64,000 nt of DNA. It comes from Novosphingobium arvoryzae. Lineage in GTDB: Bacteria > Pseudomonadota > Alphaproteobacteria > Sphingomonadales > Sphingomonadaceae. Made by a program: the position numbers and the translations under genes. Where the stretch lies: positions 589,456-653,455 of the forward strand of contig NZ_BMZD01000002.1 in the NCBI RefSeq assembly GCF_014652615.1. Reading direction: 5' to 3'. This document shows, one piece after another, positions 7,635-16,747 of the stretch (position 1 is its first letter; each line of letters opens with the position of its first letter). The notes under the pieces were generated by a model. That model worked only from the letters and a program-made list of their open reading frames with translations, made no database searches and was not told the DNA's origin.

Positions 7635-10187
7635 TCAGAAGTCAATCCCGGCGCGCAGCCCGAACGTGCGCGGCGTGACCGGCACGACATAGCCGCGCTG
7701 GGCGCAGCTGCCGCACTGCTGGAAGCGGGACAGCTGGCCGCGTTCGTCGAACAGGTTGGCCACGAAGAACTCCAGGTTCAGCTTGCCGATGTCCGCACCG
7801 ACCGCGAGGTTCACCGTAGCGAACTGTTCGAGGTCGCCCAGGTTGGCTGCCGGGCTGATCACGTTGCCGGAGAACGTTTCATAGACCGCCGTGCGGATGT
7901 CCGACGCGGCCTTGCTCTGATAGGCGACGTTGATCTGGCCATAGGGCTTCACGCTGCCCATGTCGGCGGTGTAGCGCAGCGTGCTCGACACCTTCCACTT
8001 GGGCGTGATCGGCAGGCGGATGCCCTTGGGCGCCGAGATCATGTTGCCCGGCCCGGTGCAGGCATAGGTCGGGTCATCGATGATGCACAGGTTCTGCAGC
8101 GTCTTGGCGTCCGTGTAGGACCCCGCCACGTTGAAGAACAGCCCACCGCCATTGTAGGTCAGGTCCATTTCGACGCCCTTGATGCGCGCATCGGGGCCGT
8201 TGTGGATTTCGGTGAAGCTGTTCGCCCCCAGGAACGAGAACTGGAAGTCCTTCCATTCCTGCTGATAGACTGCGCCGTTAAAGCGCAGGCCCGGAGCCAG
8301 CGTGGTCTTCCACCCCAGTTCGAAGTTGATCAGGTAATCCGGCGCATAGGGCGCCACGTCCGCACGGCGGTTGATCCCGCCGGGGCGGAAGCCCTTGGAC
8401 ACCGTGCCATAGAGCATCACGCTGTTGGTCGGCTTCCAGTTCAGGTTGAAGCGATAGGTCGCCCCATCGCCCTTGGCCTGGACCGGATTGACCTTGCCAT
8501 TGGCCCAGGTGCCCAGGTTGGTGCACGGCGTGCCCGGAATGGCACCCGGCGCGAAGGTCAGCGCCCCGCCCGTGGCGATCGCGTTGCGCAGGCGGTCACC
8601 CGTGGTGGTGAAGCAGCCCGCCACCCCGGTGCGCGAGCTCCACGCGCCGTTATAGGGCGTGTCGGTATAACCATTGCCCGGATTGCGGCCGAACCCGAAG
8701 AACCCGATCAGCGTATTGTCATACTTGAACCCGCGCACCCCGGCGGTGAGCGTCAGGTTTTCCATGATGTCATAGCTGACTTCGCCGAACAGGGCGTAGT
8801 CCTTGTCCACGCGGTGCTGCTTGGTCAGCCACAGCGTGCCGGGGTTGCCGTTGACCGACATCAGCGGGCCCAGGTTGGGGATCTGATAGTCTTGGAAAAT
8901 GTCGTTCGACTGGCGCTGGAAGAACGCCCCCGCCACCATCCGCAGCGGCTTGTCCGCCGGCGAGGAGAAGCGCAGTTCCTGGCTGAGCTTCTTGAAGTGG
9001 TCGCTGCCGATGACCAGCTGCGCCGGGTTGGTCGTGTTCCCCAGCGCATCGGTATAGGCGAAGTAATAGGCCAGCCCGCCGACCGATTCATACAGCGAGT
9101 CATAGGCTTCGGCGTAGTCGGTGTAGTCGCTGGAACTGAACGTCTTGCGGTCCAGATAGGCGCCCGCATAGGTCACGTCCCAGTTGCCGATCTTCCCTTC
9201 GATGGTCAGCGCGGCCTGGATGAACTTGTCCGAGCGGTATTCCGGGAAGAAGTGCTGGACCTGCAGGTCGCCCAGGCTGTCGTCATAGCCGTAGGAGCCG
9301 TTGCTCTTGGTGTTCTGGTACATGACGGTCGGCGTCACGGTCCAGTTGTCGTCCAGGTCAACCTTCAGCGCGGCGCGCGCGCCATAGCTTTCGGTGTCGT
9401 TGTAGTTCTTTTCGACGAAGCGGGCGTTGTTCATCGAGATGCCGTCGCGCAAGCAGCCATTCGCCGCCCCGCCTGCGTCATACAGCGTCGTGCCGCAGAA
9501 CGTGCGGGTGCCCGCGATGTTGTCGATGTAACCGCCATCGCGGCGATAGAAGCCGACCACGCGCAGCGCCGCACGGTCGGACAGCGGCGCGTTGACCATG
9601 CCTTCGATCTTGCCGCCGATATCGCCGCTCTTCACGGTGTTGATTTCACCATCGACGCTGCCGGCGAAACCGCTAGTGTCGGGCTTGTTGGTGATGATGC
9701 GGATCGTACCCGCTTCCGACGAGGCGCCATAGAGCGTGCCCTGCGGGCCGGACAGGCTTTCGATGCGGGCGATGTCATAGATATGGACATCGAGGTTGCC
9801 GCCGATGGTGGTGACCGGCTGTTCATCGAAATAGACGCCGACCGACGGCAGCGAGCCGGAGTGGTTGCCGTCTCCGCCCGATGCGACGCCCCGCATATAG
9901 ATCACGCTGTTGCCGGGCGTGCCGCTCGACTGGAACGAGACCGAGGGCAGCTGCTGCGCATAGCCCTTGAAGTCCGAGATGTTCAGTTCTTCCAGCTTGG
10001 CCGTGCCAAGCGCCTGGATCGAGATCGGCACCTTTTGCAGGCTTTCACTGCGCTTTTGCGCGGTGACGACGATTTCGTTGGCATCGACCGCTTCGTCAGC
10101 GGCCTCCTGCGCGAAGACCGGAGCCGCGCTGAGCGCGGTGGAAGCGAAAAGCGCTGCGGTGACAGCGCGCCGAGTGGCAATGTGCAT
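7635..10187 (-). CDS. TonB-dependent outer membrane receptor
   Basis: The 850-residue protein is an outer membrane beta-barrel with a plug, moving a large substrate with TonB energy. A signal peptide ends at PVFA-QE (about residue 26), followed by the EIVVTAQKRSE segment (38 onward) typical of sphingomonad receptors, then the plug (QALGTAKLEELNISDFKGY...GPQGTLYG). It ends with Phe (GLRAGIDF), the barrel assembly signal. The start at 10187 has GGGG about 7 nt upstream; a Met five codons earlier is possible. It is convergent with dnaA and no neighbour hints at the substrate. Confidence 0.94.
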   Translation of the reverse strand: MHIATRRAVTAALFASTALSAAPVFAQEAADEAVDANEIVVTAQKRSESLQKVPISIQALGTAKLEELNISDFKGYAQQLPSVSFQSSGTPGNSVIYMRGVASGGDGNHSGSLPSVGVYFDEQPVTTIGGNLDVHIYDIARIESLSGPQGTLYGASSEAGTIRIITNKPDTSGFAGSVDGEINTVKSGDIGGKIEGMVNAPLSDRAALRVVGFYRRDGGYIDNIAGTRTFCGTTLYDAGGAANGCLRDGISMNNARFVEKNYNDTESYGARAALKVDLDDNWTVTPTVMYQNTKSNGSYGYDDSLGDLQVQHFFPEYRSDKFIQAALTIEGKIGNWDVTYAGAYLDRKTFSSSDYTDYAEAYDSLYESVGGLAYYFAYTDALGNTTNPAQLVIGSDHFKKLSQELRFSSPADKPLRMVAGAFFQRQSNDIFQDYQIPNLGPLMSVNGNPGTLWLTKQHRVDKDYALFGEVSYDIMENLTLTAGVRGFKYDNTLIGFFGFGRNPGNGYTDTPYNGAWSSRTGVAGCFTTTGDRLRNAIATGGALTFAPGAIPGTPCTNLGTWANGKVNPVQAKGDGATYRFNLNWKPTNSVMLYGTVSKGFRPGGINRRADVAPYAPDYLINFELGWKTTLAPGLRFNGAVYQQEWKDFQFSFLGANSFTEIHNGPDARIKGVEMDLTYNGGGLFFNVAGSYTDAKTLQNLCIIDDPTYACTGPGNMISAPKGIRLPITPKWKVSSTLRYTADMGSVKPYGQINVAYQSKAASDIRTAVYETFSGNVISPAANLGDLEQFATVNLAVGADIGKLNLEFFVANLFDERGQLSRFQQCGSCAQRGYVVPVTPRTFGLRAGIDF

Positions 10188-10283
10188 TGATACCCCATCC
10201 ATGGACTAGTCCGTGAATGAGACTGAATCTCGCCGCCCGATCAGTCAAGCGGTGGACAGTTTTCGCAATCGCAACATTGCCGC

Positions 10284-10305
10284 TGCGTGACAGATTTGTC
10301 ACGCA
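10284..10305. promoter_or_regulatory. perfect palindrome between sulfotransferase and TonB receptor
   Basis: Arms TGCGTGACA and TGTCACGCA (9 bp) around GATT. It lies 18 nt after the sulfotransferase stop and about 97 nt before the receptor ATG, both on the minus strand. The symmetry suits a dimeric regulator site of the receptor promoter; it could also be a transcript-end hairpin, but no U-run follows. Confidence 0.4.
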
Positions 10306-10323
10306 AGCGCCGATTTGGCGGTG

Positions 10324-11934
10324 TTACCAGCCCTCAGGCACCCCCGGATAGGCGTCCAGCACCGGCCCCAGCGCCTTTCGCAGGTTCCCAAGGAACGGTT
10401 CGAACGGCACGTGCGCCTCGGTCCCTTCGCGGAAGATCGGGCGGCGGACCTGTTCGCTGCTGGCGGTGCGCACCGCGCGCTCGGTCTGGTGGAAAGCCAG
10501 GCAGGCGTCCTCGAACGGCACGCCGACGTAATCGAGCAAGCGGCGCACTTCGGCCTCGGTGTGGTCCACCATGTCCTCGTAGATCACCCGGTGGACCAGC
10601 CCCGGCTGGACCCGGTCGAGGTGCGCCATCAGCCGCACATAGTCGGCATAGTAATGTCCCATGTCGGCAAGGCTGTAGCTGAACGCCTGCCCCTTGGCGA
10701 AGTGCTGCTTGTAGTTGGAAAAGCAGCAGCCCAGCGGATGACGGCGGGCATCGATGATCCTGGCGTTGGGCAGGATCAGGCGGATGAACACCGTATGGAC
10801 CCAGTTGTTGGGCAGCTTGTCGATGAACAGGGGCCGCTCGGTCTTGCGCTGGATGCGGGTGCGCTGGAGGAATTCCTCGCCCAGCGCGCGCAGCTGCTCC
10901 CCCGTCAGGTCGGGCAGCCCGCGCGGATATTCGCCATCACGGCGAGCGAGCGCGGGAATGTCGGGCAGCTCGCTCGTCCCCTCGATCAGGCTGTGGCTGG
11001 ACAGGATCTGCTCGACCAGCGTGGACCCGGCGCGCGGCATCCCCAGGATGAACACCGGATCGGGCGCATCGCAGCCCTGCCCCGCGCGCGCTGCGAAAAA
11101 CTCTGGCGTGGCAATCGCGATCAGCTGGTCGACGAAGCGACTGGTGTCGCTGGCCTGATAGTCCAGCCGGGTGCGGCGCAGGGCATTGGCCGCGTCATAA
11201 TGCGCGAAGGATGCCGCCACCTCGCCCCGGTCCTCCAGCGCCTTGGCAATCGCAAAATCGAGGTGGAAGCGATCCTCTACCGCAATGTCGCCGCGTTCCA
11301 GCGCGGCCTCCATCGCGGCAATGTCTGCATCAGTGAACTTGACCGTTTTCAGATTTGCCAGGCTCCACCACGCCTCGCCCAGCTCGGGCATCAGCTCCAG
11401 CGCCTTGCGGTAGGCGGCCACCCCATCGGCCGTGCGCCCAACGGTCTTGAGCATATGACCAAAGCTCATCCAGACGCGCGGCTGGCGCGGGGCCTGCGCC
11501 AGCACTTTCTCATAGAGCGCAATCGCGTCCTCGAACTCACCCAGACGGCCCAGCGCGGCAGCCTGGAGGTTGGTGTGGCCGGCATTGTCCGGCTCTTCCG
11601 CCAGCACGCGGTTTAGTTCCGCAATCGCTTCTTCCGGGCGGTTCTGGCGGTAAAGCACCAGCGCCAGGTTGGCCCTTGCGGCGGTGAACGCGGGCGACAG
11701 TTCCAGCGCGCGGCGCAGCAGGTTCTCGCTGTCGCGATAACGCCCGATCCGCCCGGCCAGCTCGGCAAACATCCGGATCGCGGCAACGTCCAGCGGATCG
11801 GCCTTGAGGTGTTCGCGCAGCAAGGGTTCGGCGCGCGGCAGGTCGTTCTCGTTCAGCGCGACAGCAGCGGCGATCAGGCGCGGGTGATAGCGGCCAAGGC
11901 GGCTCAGCCAGGATTGTTGCGGTAAGGATGCCAT
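10324..11934 (-). CDS. TPR-repeat sulfotransferase family protein
   Basis: The 536-residue protein has a tetratricopeptide N-terminal half (repeat helices such as AIAELNRVLAEEPDNAGH and AIALYEKVLAQAPRQPRVW) and a C-terminal sulfotransferase domain. The PAPS-binding loop is GMPRAGSTLVEQIL, with the later DARRHPLGCCFSNY segment holding the 3'-phosphate site. It would move sulfate from PAPS to an unknown acceptor. The start at 11934 was chosen because codons further upstream overlap the divergent permease and look unlike protein. It is divergent from the permease gene. Confidence 0.88.
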   Translation of the reverse strand: MASLPQQSWLSRLGRYHPRLIAAAVALNENDLPRAEPLLREHLKADPLDVAAIRMFAELAGRIGRYRDSENLLRRALELSPAFTAARANLALVLYRQNRPEEAIAELNRVLAEEPDNAGHTNLQAAALGRLGEFEDAIALYEKVLAQAPRQPRVWMSFGHMLKTVGRTADGVAAYRKALELMPELGEAWWSLANLKTVKFTDADIAAMEAALERGDIAVEDRFHLDFAIAKALEDRGEVAASFAHYDAANALRRTRLDYQASDTSRFVDQLIAIATPEFFAARAGQGCDAPDPVFILGMPRAGSTLVEQILSSHSLIEGTSELPDIPALARRDGEYPRGLPDLTGEQLRALGEEFLQRTRIQRKTERPLFIDKLPNNWVHTVFIRLILPNARIIDARRHPLGCCFSNYKQHFAKGQAFSYSLADMGHYYADYVRLMAHLDRVQPGLVHRVIYEDMVDHTEAEVRRLLDYVGVPFEDACLAFHQTERAVRTASSEQVRRPIFREGTEAHVPFEPFLGNLRKALGPVLDAYPGVPEGW

Positions 11935-12000
11935 GTGCCCCCAAGAAACATGATGACGCGCCGCAATCAAGCGATAGGTTGCACGGTGAAGGGGATCACC

Positions 12001-13293
12001 ATGACCGCAGCGGCTTCGGCATCCACGTCCGGCAAACTCGGCTTTGCCGCGCTGCTGGCGCTGGTCATCGGCAACATGATCGGATCGGGCATCTATCTGC
12101 TGCCCGCCACGCTTGCCCCGCTGGGATGGAACCAGCTGGCCGGCTGGGGCACCACCATCATCGGCGCGCTGGCGCTGGCCTTCGTGTTCGCGCGGCTGGG
12201 GGCCAAATTGCCGATCTCCGGCGGGCCCTATGCCTACGCCAATGCCGCCTTCGGGCCGTTCGCCGGGTTTGCGACCGCGTGGTCGTACTGGGTGATGAGC
12301 TGGGTTGGCAACGGCGCGGTGGCCGTGGCGGTGGTATCCGCGCTCAGCCTGATCTTCCCCGCCATCGGCCAGACCCAAGGATTGCCGGCATTGCTGGCGG
12401 TCACCTGCGTCTGGCTGGTCACGTGGATCAACATTCGCGGCGTGCGCGAGGCGGGCTATGTGCAAAGCGTGACGGTGGTGCTGAAGCTGCTGCCGCTGCT
12501 GGCGCTGATCGGGGTGGCGCTGTGGCTGTGGCTGAGCGGGGGGGAGCGTGTGCCCGATCCAGGCGTGCCGTTCAGCACGGCCTCGCTGGCCACGGCGGCG
12601 GGCCTGACGTTCTGGGGCTTTCTGGGGCTGGAAGCGGGAACCGTCCCGGCGGACAAGGTCGATGATCCCGCACGCAATGTTCCCCGCGCAACCATGATCG
12701 GGGTCATGGTGACGGGGCTGGTCTATGTGGGCATTTCCGTTGCCTTTGCGCTGTTCATGCCGGTGGGCGAAGCCGCCTCATCAGCCGCGCCGATTGCCGA
12801 TTTCCTGGGCCGCTACCTGGGCGGGGAACTGGCCATCGTGGTCGCCGCCTGCGCCGCGATCAGCGCGTTCGGCACGCTAAACGGCTGGGTGCTGGTGCAG
12901 GCGGAAATGCCCTGGGCGATGGCGCGCGGCGGGGTGTTCCCGCGCTGGTTCGCGGCCGAGGGCAAGCACGGCACGCCGGTGCGCTCGCACCTGGTCTCCA
13001 GCGCGCTCCTGACGCTGGTGACGCTGATGAACTATCAAAAGGGCATGGCCGAATTGTTCGGCTTCATTGCCTCGATCAGTCTGGCGGCCGGTCTGCTGAC
13101 CTATCTGATGAGTGCGCTGGCCGCGCTGCGGCTGATGCCCGGCGACCGCCCGCTGGGCATCGCCGCGCTGATCGCGGCGGCGTTCACCCTGTGGGCCGAA
13201 TGGGGCCTGGGGGTGGAGGCCATGCTGTATGGTGCACTGCTGATCCTGTGCGGCGCACCGGTCTATTGGGCGGTGCGCCGACAGGATACCTAG
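12001..13293 (+). CDS. APC-superfamily amino acid/amine permease
   Basis: The 430-residue inner membrane carrier has about 12 hydrophobic segments. The N-terminal LVIGNMIGSGIYLLPATLAP is the TM1 substrate-binding loop of the basic amino acid/polyamine antiporter group (AdiC/CadB type). The start is preceded by AAGGGGATCACC. The stop lies only 2 nt from the convergent FAD oxidoreductase stop. Closeness to a Rieske oxygenase and its BetI-like regulator suggests import of an amino or N-methylated compound, but this is inference. Confidence 0.88.
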   Translation: MTAAASASTSGKLGFAALLALVIGNMIGSGIYLLPATLAPLGWNQLAGWGTTIIGALALAFVFARLGAKLPISGGPYAYANAAFGPFAGFATAWSYWVMSWVGNGAVAVAVVSALSLIFPAIGQTQGLPALLAVTCVWLVTWINIRGVREAGYVQSVTVVLKLLPLLALIGVALWLWLSGGERVPDPGVPFSTASLATAAGLTFWGFLGLEAGTVPADKVDDPARNVPRATMIGVMVTGLVYVGISVAFALFMPVGEAASSAAPIADFLGRYLGGELAIVVAACAAISAFGTLNGWVLVQAEMPWAMARGGVFPRWFAAEGKHGTPVRSHLVSSALLTLVTLMNYQKGMAELFGFIASISLAAGLLTYLMSALAALRLMPGDRPLGIAALIAAAFTLWAEWGLGVEAMLYGALLILCGAPVYWAVRRQDT

Positions 13294-13295
13294 GT

Positions 13296-14894
13296 TCAGC
13301 TCCGCAGCAGCTTCCTGAGCAGGGGCCGGTCCGCCAGAATCGCGTGGGCTGCGTTGTGGCCCGGCGCGCCGGTCACGCCGCCACCGGGGTGCGTGCCCGC
13401 GCCGCACATGTAGAGGCCCTTGATCGGCCCGCGATAGTCGCCATGCCCCAGCACGGGCCGCGCGGCCCACAGTTGATCGATGCCCATCGTGCCATGCATG
13501 ATGTCGCCGCCGATCAGGCCGAACTTGCGTTCCAGATCGAGCGGCGAATGGATCTGACGCGCGATCACGCTGGCCTTGAAATTGGGAGCGTGGTCGTTGA
13601 CCGTGTCGATGATAAGGTCCGCCACGGCTTCGCGGTGGGTGTCCCAATCGACCTTCGGATCGAACTGCTGGCAAAACAGGCTGGCGACGTGCTGGCCCGG
13701 AGGGGCCAGACTGTCATCGACCGTGCTGGGCAGCATGATCTCCACAATCGGCTTCTTTGACCAGCCGTGCTGCTGCGCGTCGGTAAAGGCGCGGTCCATG
13801 TAGTCCAGCCCCGGCGCGATGATGATCCCGGCGGTGTGGTGTTCGGCCTGCGCCTTGCCCGGCAGGACCGAGAAGTCGGGCAGCTCCGACAGTGCGACGT
13901 TCATGCGGAACGTGCCGGAGCAGGTCTTGTAGCCCTTGATCCGGCGCTTGAAATCGTCGTCCAGATCACTGGGATCGACCAGTTGGCGATAGAGCAGCGC
14001 GGGGCCAGCGTTCGACGCGACGATGGTGGCGGCGATTTCCTCGCCGCTTTCCAGCTTCACGCCGCGCACCTTGCCGCCATCGACCAGGACCTTGGCGACG
14101 GGCGATTCCAGGCTGATTTCGACCCCGGCGGCTTCGCACGCGCGGGCCATCGCCTGCGTGATCGCGCCCATGCCGCCCACTGCGTGCCCCCACGCGCCGG
14201 GCTTGCCGTTCACTTCGCCGAACACGTGGTGCAGCAGGACATAGGCCGAACCCGGCGTGGACACGCCCGCGAAGTTGCCGACCACCGCGTCGAACGCGAA
14301 AGCGGTTTTCACGCGGTCATCCTCGAACCAGCCGTCGAGGAAATCGCGCGCGGACTTGGTGAAGATGTCCAGCAGGTCGCGCTGCACCGACAGGTCCATC
14401 TGCGCCATCGGCCAGCCCTGCTTCGCCGCCGCGACCAGCGCCGACAGCCCGCCGCCGACGTTGGGCGGGATCTGCATAGACAGGTCGCGCAGCACATTGG
14501 CCACCTTTTCCAGCGCGGCGTCATACTGGGGATAGGCGGCGGCATCGGCAGCGGAAAAGCGGGCGAATTCCGCCTCGGTCCGGCCCTGCCCGCCGCCCAG
14601 CTTCAGGTAGTCATTCTCGAACGGGAAGAAGTTGCTGATCGTGCGTTCGATCACGCGATAGCCGTGCTCGTGCAACTTCATGTCCGCGATCACCTTGGGC
14701 CGCAGCAGGCTGACGGTGTAGCTGGCGGTGGAATTGCGGAAACCGGGGTGGAACTCCTCGGTCACGGCGGCCCCGCCCACCACGGCGCGCCGCTCCAGCA
14801 CGCGCACCCGCATCCCCGCCTTGGCAAGGTAGAAGGCGCAGGTCAGGCCGTTGTGGCCGCCGCCGATGATCAGCGCGTCATAGGTCTTGGTCAT
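13296..14894 (-). CDS. FAD-dependent oxidoreductase, phytoene desaturase/PYROXD2-like
   Basis: The 532-residue flavoprotein opens with the dinucleotide-binding motif ALIIGGGHNGLTCAFYLAKAG (GxGxxG type, with a downstream acidic VLERR), and ends with CGAGTHPGGGVTGAPGHNAAHAIL, the C-terminal FAD contact of the carotenoid-desaturase-like family. The family oxidises C-C or C-N bonds with FAD; no carotenoid genes lie nearby, so a carotenoid role is doubtful. It follows the Rieske oxygenase by 3 nt in one operon and probably acts in the same pathway. Confidence 0.88.
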   Translation of the reverse strand: MTKTYDALIIGGGHNGLTCAFYLAKAGMRVRVLERRAVVGGAAVTEEFHPGFRNSTASYTVSLLRPKVIADMKLHEHGYRVIERTISNFFPFENDYLKLGGGQGRTEAEFARFSAADAAAYPQYDAALEKVANVLRDLSMQIPPNVGGGLSALVAAAKQGWPMAQMDLSVQRDLLDIFTKSARDFLDGWFEDDRVKTAFAFDAVVGNFAGVSTPGSAYVLLHHVFGEVNGKPGAWGHAVGGMGAITQAMARACEAAGVEISLESPVAKVLVDGGKVRGVKLESGEEIAATIVASNAGPALLYRQLVDPSDLDDDFKRRIKGYKTCSGTFRMNVALSELPDFSVLPGKAQAEHHTAGIIIAPGLDYMDRAFTDAQQHGWSKKPIVEIMLPSTVDDSLAPPGQHVASLFCQQFDPKVDWDTHREAVADLIIDTVNDHAPNFKASVIARQIHSPLDLERKFGLIGGDIMHGTMGIDQLWAARPVLGHGDYRGPIKGLYMCGAGTHPGGGVTGAPGHNAAHAILADRPLLRKLLRS

Positions 14895-14897
14895 GAT

Positions 14898-16079
14898 TTA
14901 AGTCCTGCTCCAGCCCGGTGCGGGCGCAAAGGGTTGGCGGGCCTGCGGGATCAGCGCGCGGATCTTTTTGGCGAAGCTGCGCAGGCAGACCTCGCTCTTG
15001 CCGATGGGGCCATTGCCATAAGTGCGGCTCTGCATCCCCTGCTGCACGCGGTTGATCAGCCAGGTGTCCTCAGCATTGACCACCCGGTTGATCCGCCAGT
15101 TGGCATAGCGGACCAGCTTCATCTCGCGCCGGTCATCCGGCAGGCAATAGGCCACTTCGCGCAGCAGGCAGGTCGTCGGGCTGATCGGCAGCCACTGCAT
15201 GAAGTCGATCTGGTCGGCATAGATGTCGAACGCCATGTTCGGCCAGAGCTTGAAATAGAGCCAGCGCCCGTGCGCTTCCTCCGGCAGGTGATCGACGCGG
15301 GGCATGTGGGCGGAATAGAACTTCTCCCAGAAGTTCTGCTTCTCGTTCTTCACCACATCGCCATAGAGCCGGTCGGCCCAGCCATGCGCCTCGATCCGAT
15401 AGGTCTTGCCGACCAGTCGGGTCAACCCGTCATGCGCGACCGGGATGTGCAGGTTGTCGGAATAGTTGTCGCCCACGTTCTTCCAGTTGACGTCGCGCGG
15501 GCGGTGGCGAACGTCGCCCATGGGGCGCATGTCCGCAAACCGGTACTGCGCCACTTCCGCCTCGAACGGAGCCATCATTTCGCCGGGCGTGGGGAAGCCT
15601 TCAGGCTGAAGGCAGACGAACACGAAGCCGTGCCACACTTCCAGCGCGACTGGCACCAGCCCGTGCTCTTCCAGCTTCAGCGCAGGGTATTCGGACTTCA
15701 TCGGCACGCCCGACAGCCGTCCGTCGGTTTCGAACGTCCACGCGTGATAGGGGCAGACCAGCTTTTTCGCGCAGCCTGCCGGCCCTTCGACCAGCCGCAT
15801 CGCGCGGTGGCGGCAGACGTTGGTGAAGGCGCGGATTTCGCCGTCGTCGCCGCGAATGACAATCACGCTCTCGCCCAGGAAGTCGAGCGTGCGGTAATCG
15901 CCCGCGCCCTCGATTTCGCTCACATGGCAGACGATCTGCCAGCTGGGGCGGAAGATCCGCGCCTGCTCCAGCGCGAAGAATTCCGGGTCGTGATAGATCC
16001 ACCCCGGCAGGCTGAAATCGGCGTCGGGATCGGCCGTTTCGGCGGCGATCTCGGCAAAAGCGTGGTCGGGGTGGCCCAT
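14898..16079 (-). CDS. Rieske non-haem iron oxygenase, alpha subunit
   Basis: The 393-residue protein has a Rieske cluster motif C89-R-H91...C109-PY-H112 and a mononuclear iron site NWKNVGDNYSDNLHIPVAH with His211 and His216. This type activates O2 to hydroxylate aromatic rings or to demethylate quaternary amines. Ferredoxin and reductase partners are not adjacent. The start MGHPDHAF at 16079 keeps the operator palindrome at 16103-16124 outside the gene. The divergent BetI-like TetR regulator and the FAD enzyme downstream make an N-demethylation role attractive, but it is unproven. Confidence 0.92.
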   Translation of the reverse strand: MGHPDHAFAEIAAETADPDADFSLPGWIYHDPEFFALEQARIFRPSWQIVCHVSEIEGAGDYRTLDFLGESVIVIRGDDGEIRAFTNVCRHRAMRLVEGPAGCAKKLVCPYHAWTFETDGRLSGVPMKSEYPALKLEEHGLVPVALEVWHGFVFVCLQPEGFPTPGEMMAPFEAEVAQYRFADMRPMGDVRHRPRDVNWKNVGDNYSDNLHIPVAHDGLTRLVGKTYRIEAHGWADRLYGDVVKNEKQNFWEKFYSAHMPRVDHLPEEAHGRWLYFKLWPNMAFDIYADQIDFMQWLPISPTTCLLREVAYCLPDDRREMKLVRYANWRINRVVNAEDTWLINRVQQGMQSRTYGNGPIGKSEVCLRSFAKKIRALIPQARQPFAPAPGWSRT

Positions 16080-16102
16080 GGGTGCGACGATTCCTGCAAT
16101 GC

Positions 16103-16124
16103 TTGTTGGACAGTCGTACAACAA
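16103..16124. promoter_or_regulatory. candidate TetR-family operator
   Basis: Palindrome TTGTTG-n-AC-n4-GT-n-CAACAA of 22 bp, in the 62-bp gap between the divergent Rieske oxygenase and TetR genes. It lies 24 nt from the oxygenase ATG and 17 nt from the TetR GTG, where a TetR dimer could repress both. Binding is inferred from symmetry and position. Confidence 0.65.
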
Positions 16125-16141
16125 CTGCTAGGTTCCAGCAA

Positions 16142-16747
16142 GTGACGAGCCCGCCCGCCTTTCGCCGGTCCGAACCCGATGCCCGCCGCGCCGACCTGAT
16201 CGCCGCGACCGCGCGGGTGCTGGCGCGTGAGGGGACCGGCGGGGCCAGCGTGCGGGCCATCGCGGTGGAGGCGGGCGTCTCGCCGGGGCTGGTCGGGCAT
16301 TACTTCGCCGGGATCGACGCGCTGGTCGCGGCGACGTATGCCCACGTCGAGCACACGGTTAGCGAAGCGCTGGACGCCGCCGTCGCCGCCGCCGGGCCAG
16401 ACCCGCGCGCGCGGCTGGATGCCTTCGTCACCGCCAGCTTCAGCCCGCCCATCGCCAGTGGTGAACTGCTCGCCACCTGGACCGCGTTCTGGAGCCTGGT
16501 GCGCAGCCGCGATGACATCGCCCGCCAGCATGACGAGCAATACGCCGCCTTTCGCGCGCGGCTGGAATCGCTGCTGGCGGAATGCGGCCTCCCCGCCCCG
16601 CGCCTGCGCCACGCGGCGATTGCCATTACCGCGCTGGTCGACGGCCTGTGGCTGGAGCTGTGCCTGTCACCGCAGGCGTTCAGCGCGGACGAAGCGGGCA
16701 CGATCGCCCGCTCCGTCCTCGATGCGCTTACTTCGTCAGGTCGGTGA
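16142..16747 (+). CDS. TetR-family regulator, BetI-like
   Basis: The 201-residue repressor has an N-terminal helix-turn-helix (ASVRAIAVEAGVSPGLVGHYF, about residues 40-60). The ligand domain contains TAFWSLVRSRDDIARQHDEQYAAFRARL, which resembles BetI, the choline-responsive repressor. The GTG start at 16142 excludes the operator palindrome. It is divergent from the Rieske oxygenase operon and likely its autoregulated repressor. Its 3' end overlaps the convergent M20 peptidase by 20 bp. Confidence 0.88.
   Translation: MTSPPAFRRSEPDARRADLIAATARVLAREGTGGASVRAIAVEAGVSPGLVGHYFAGIDALVAATYAHVEHTVSEALDAAVAAAGPDPRARLDAFVTASFSPPIASGELLATWTAFWSLVRSRDDIARQHDEQYAAFRARLESLLAECGLPAPRLRHAAIAITALVDGLWLELCLSPQAFSADEAGTIARSVLDALTSSGR

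Noticed and set aside
7593..10190. Plus-strand open frame of 865 codons opposite the TonB receptor
   Set aside because: Antisense to a clear receptor with signal peptide and C-terminal Phe; no recognisable domain.
13767..16145. Plus-strand open frame of 792 codons across the FAD and Rieske genes
   Set aside because: It spans two recognised minus-strand genes and their junction; composition is typical of antisense frames in GC-rich DNA.
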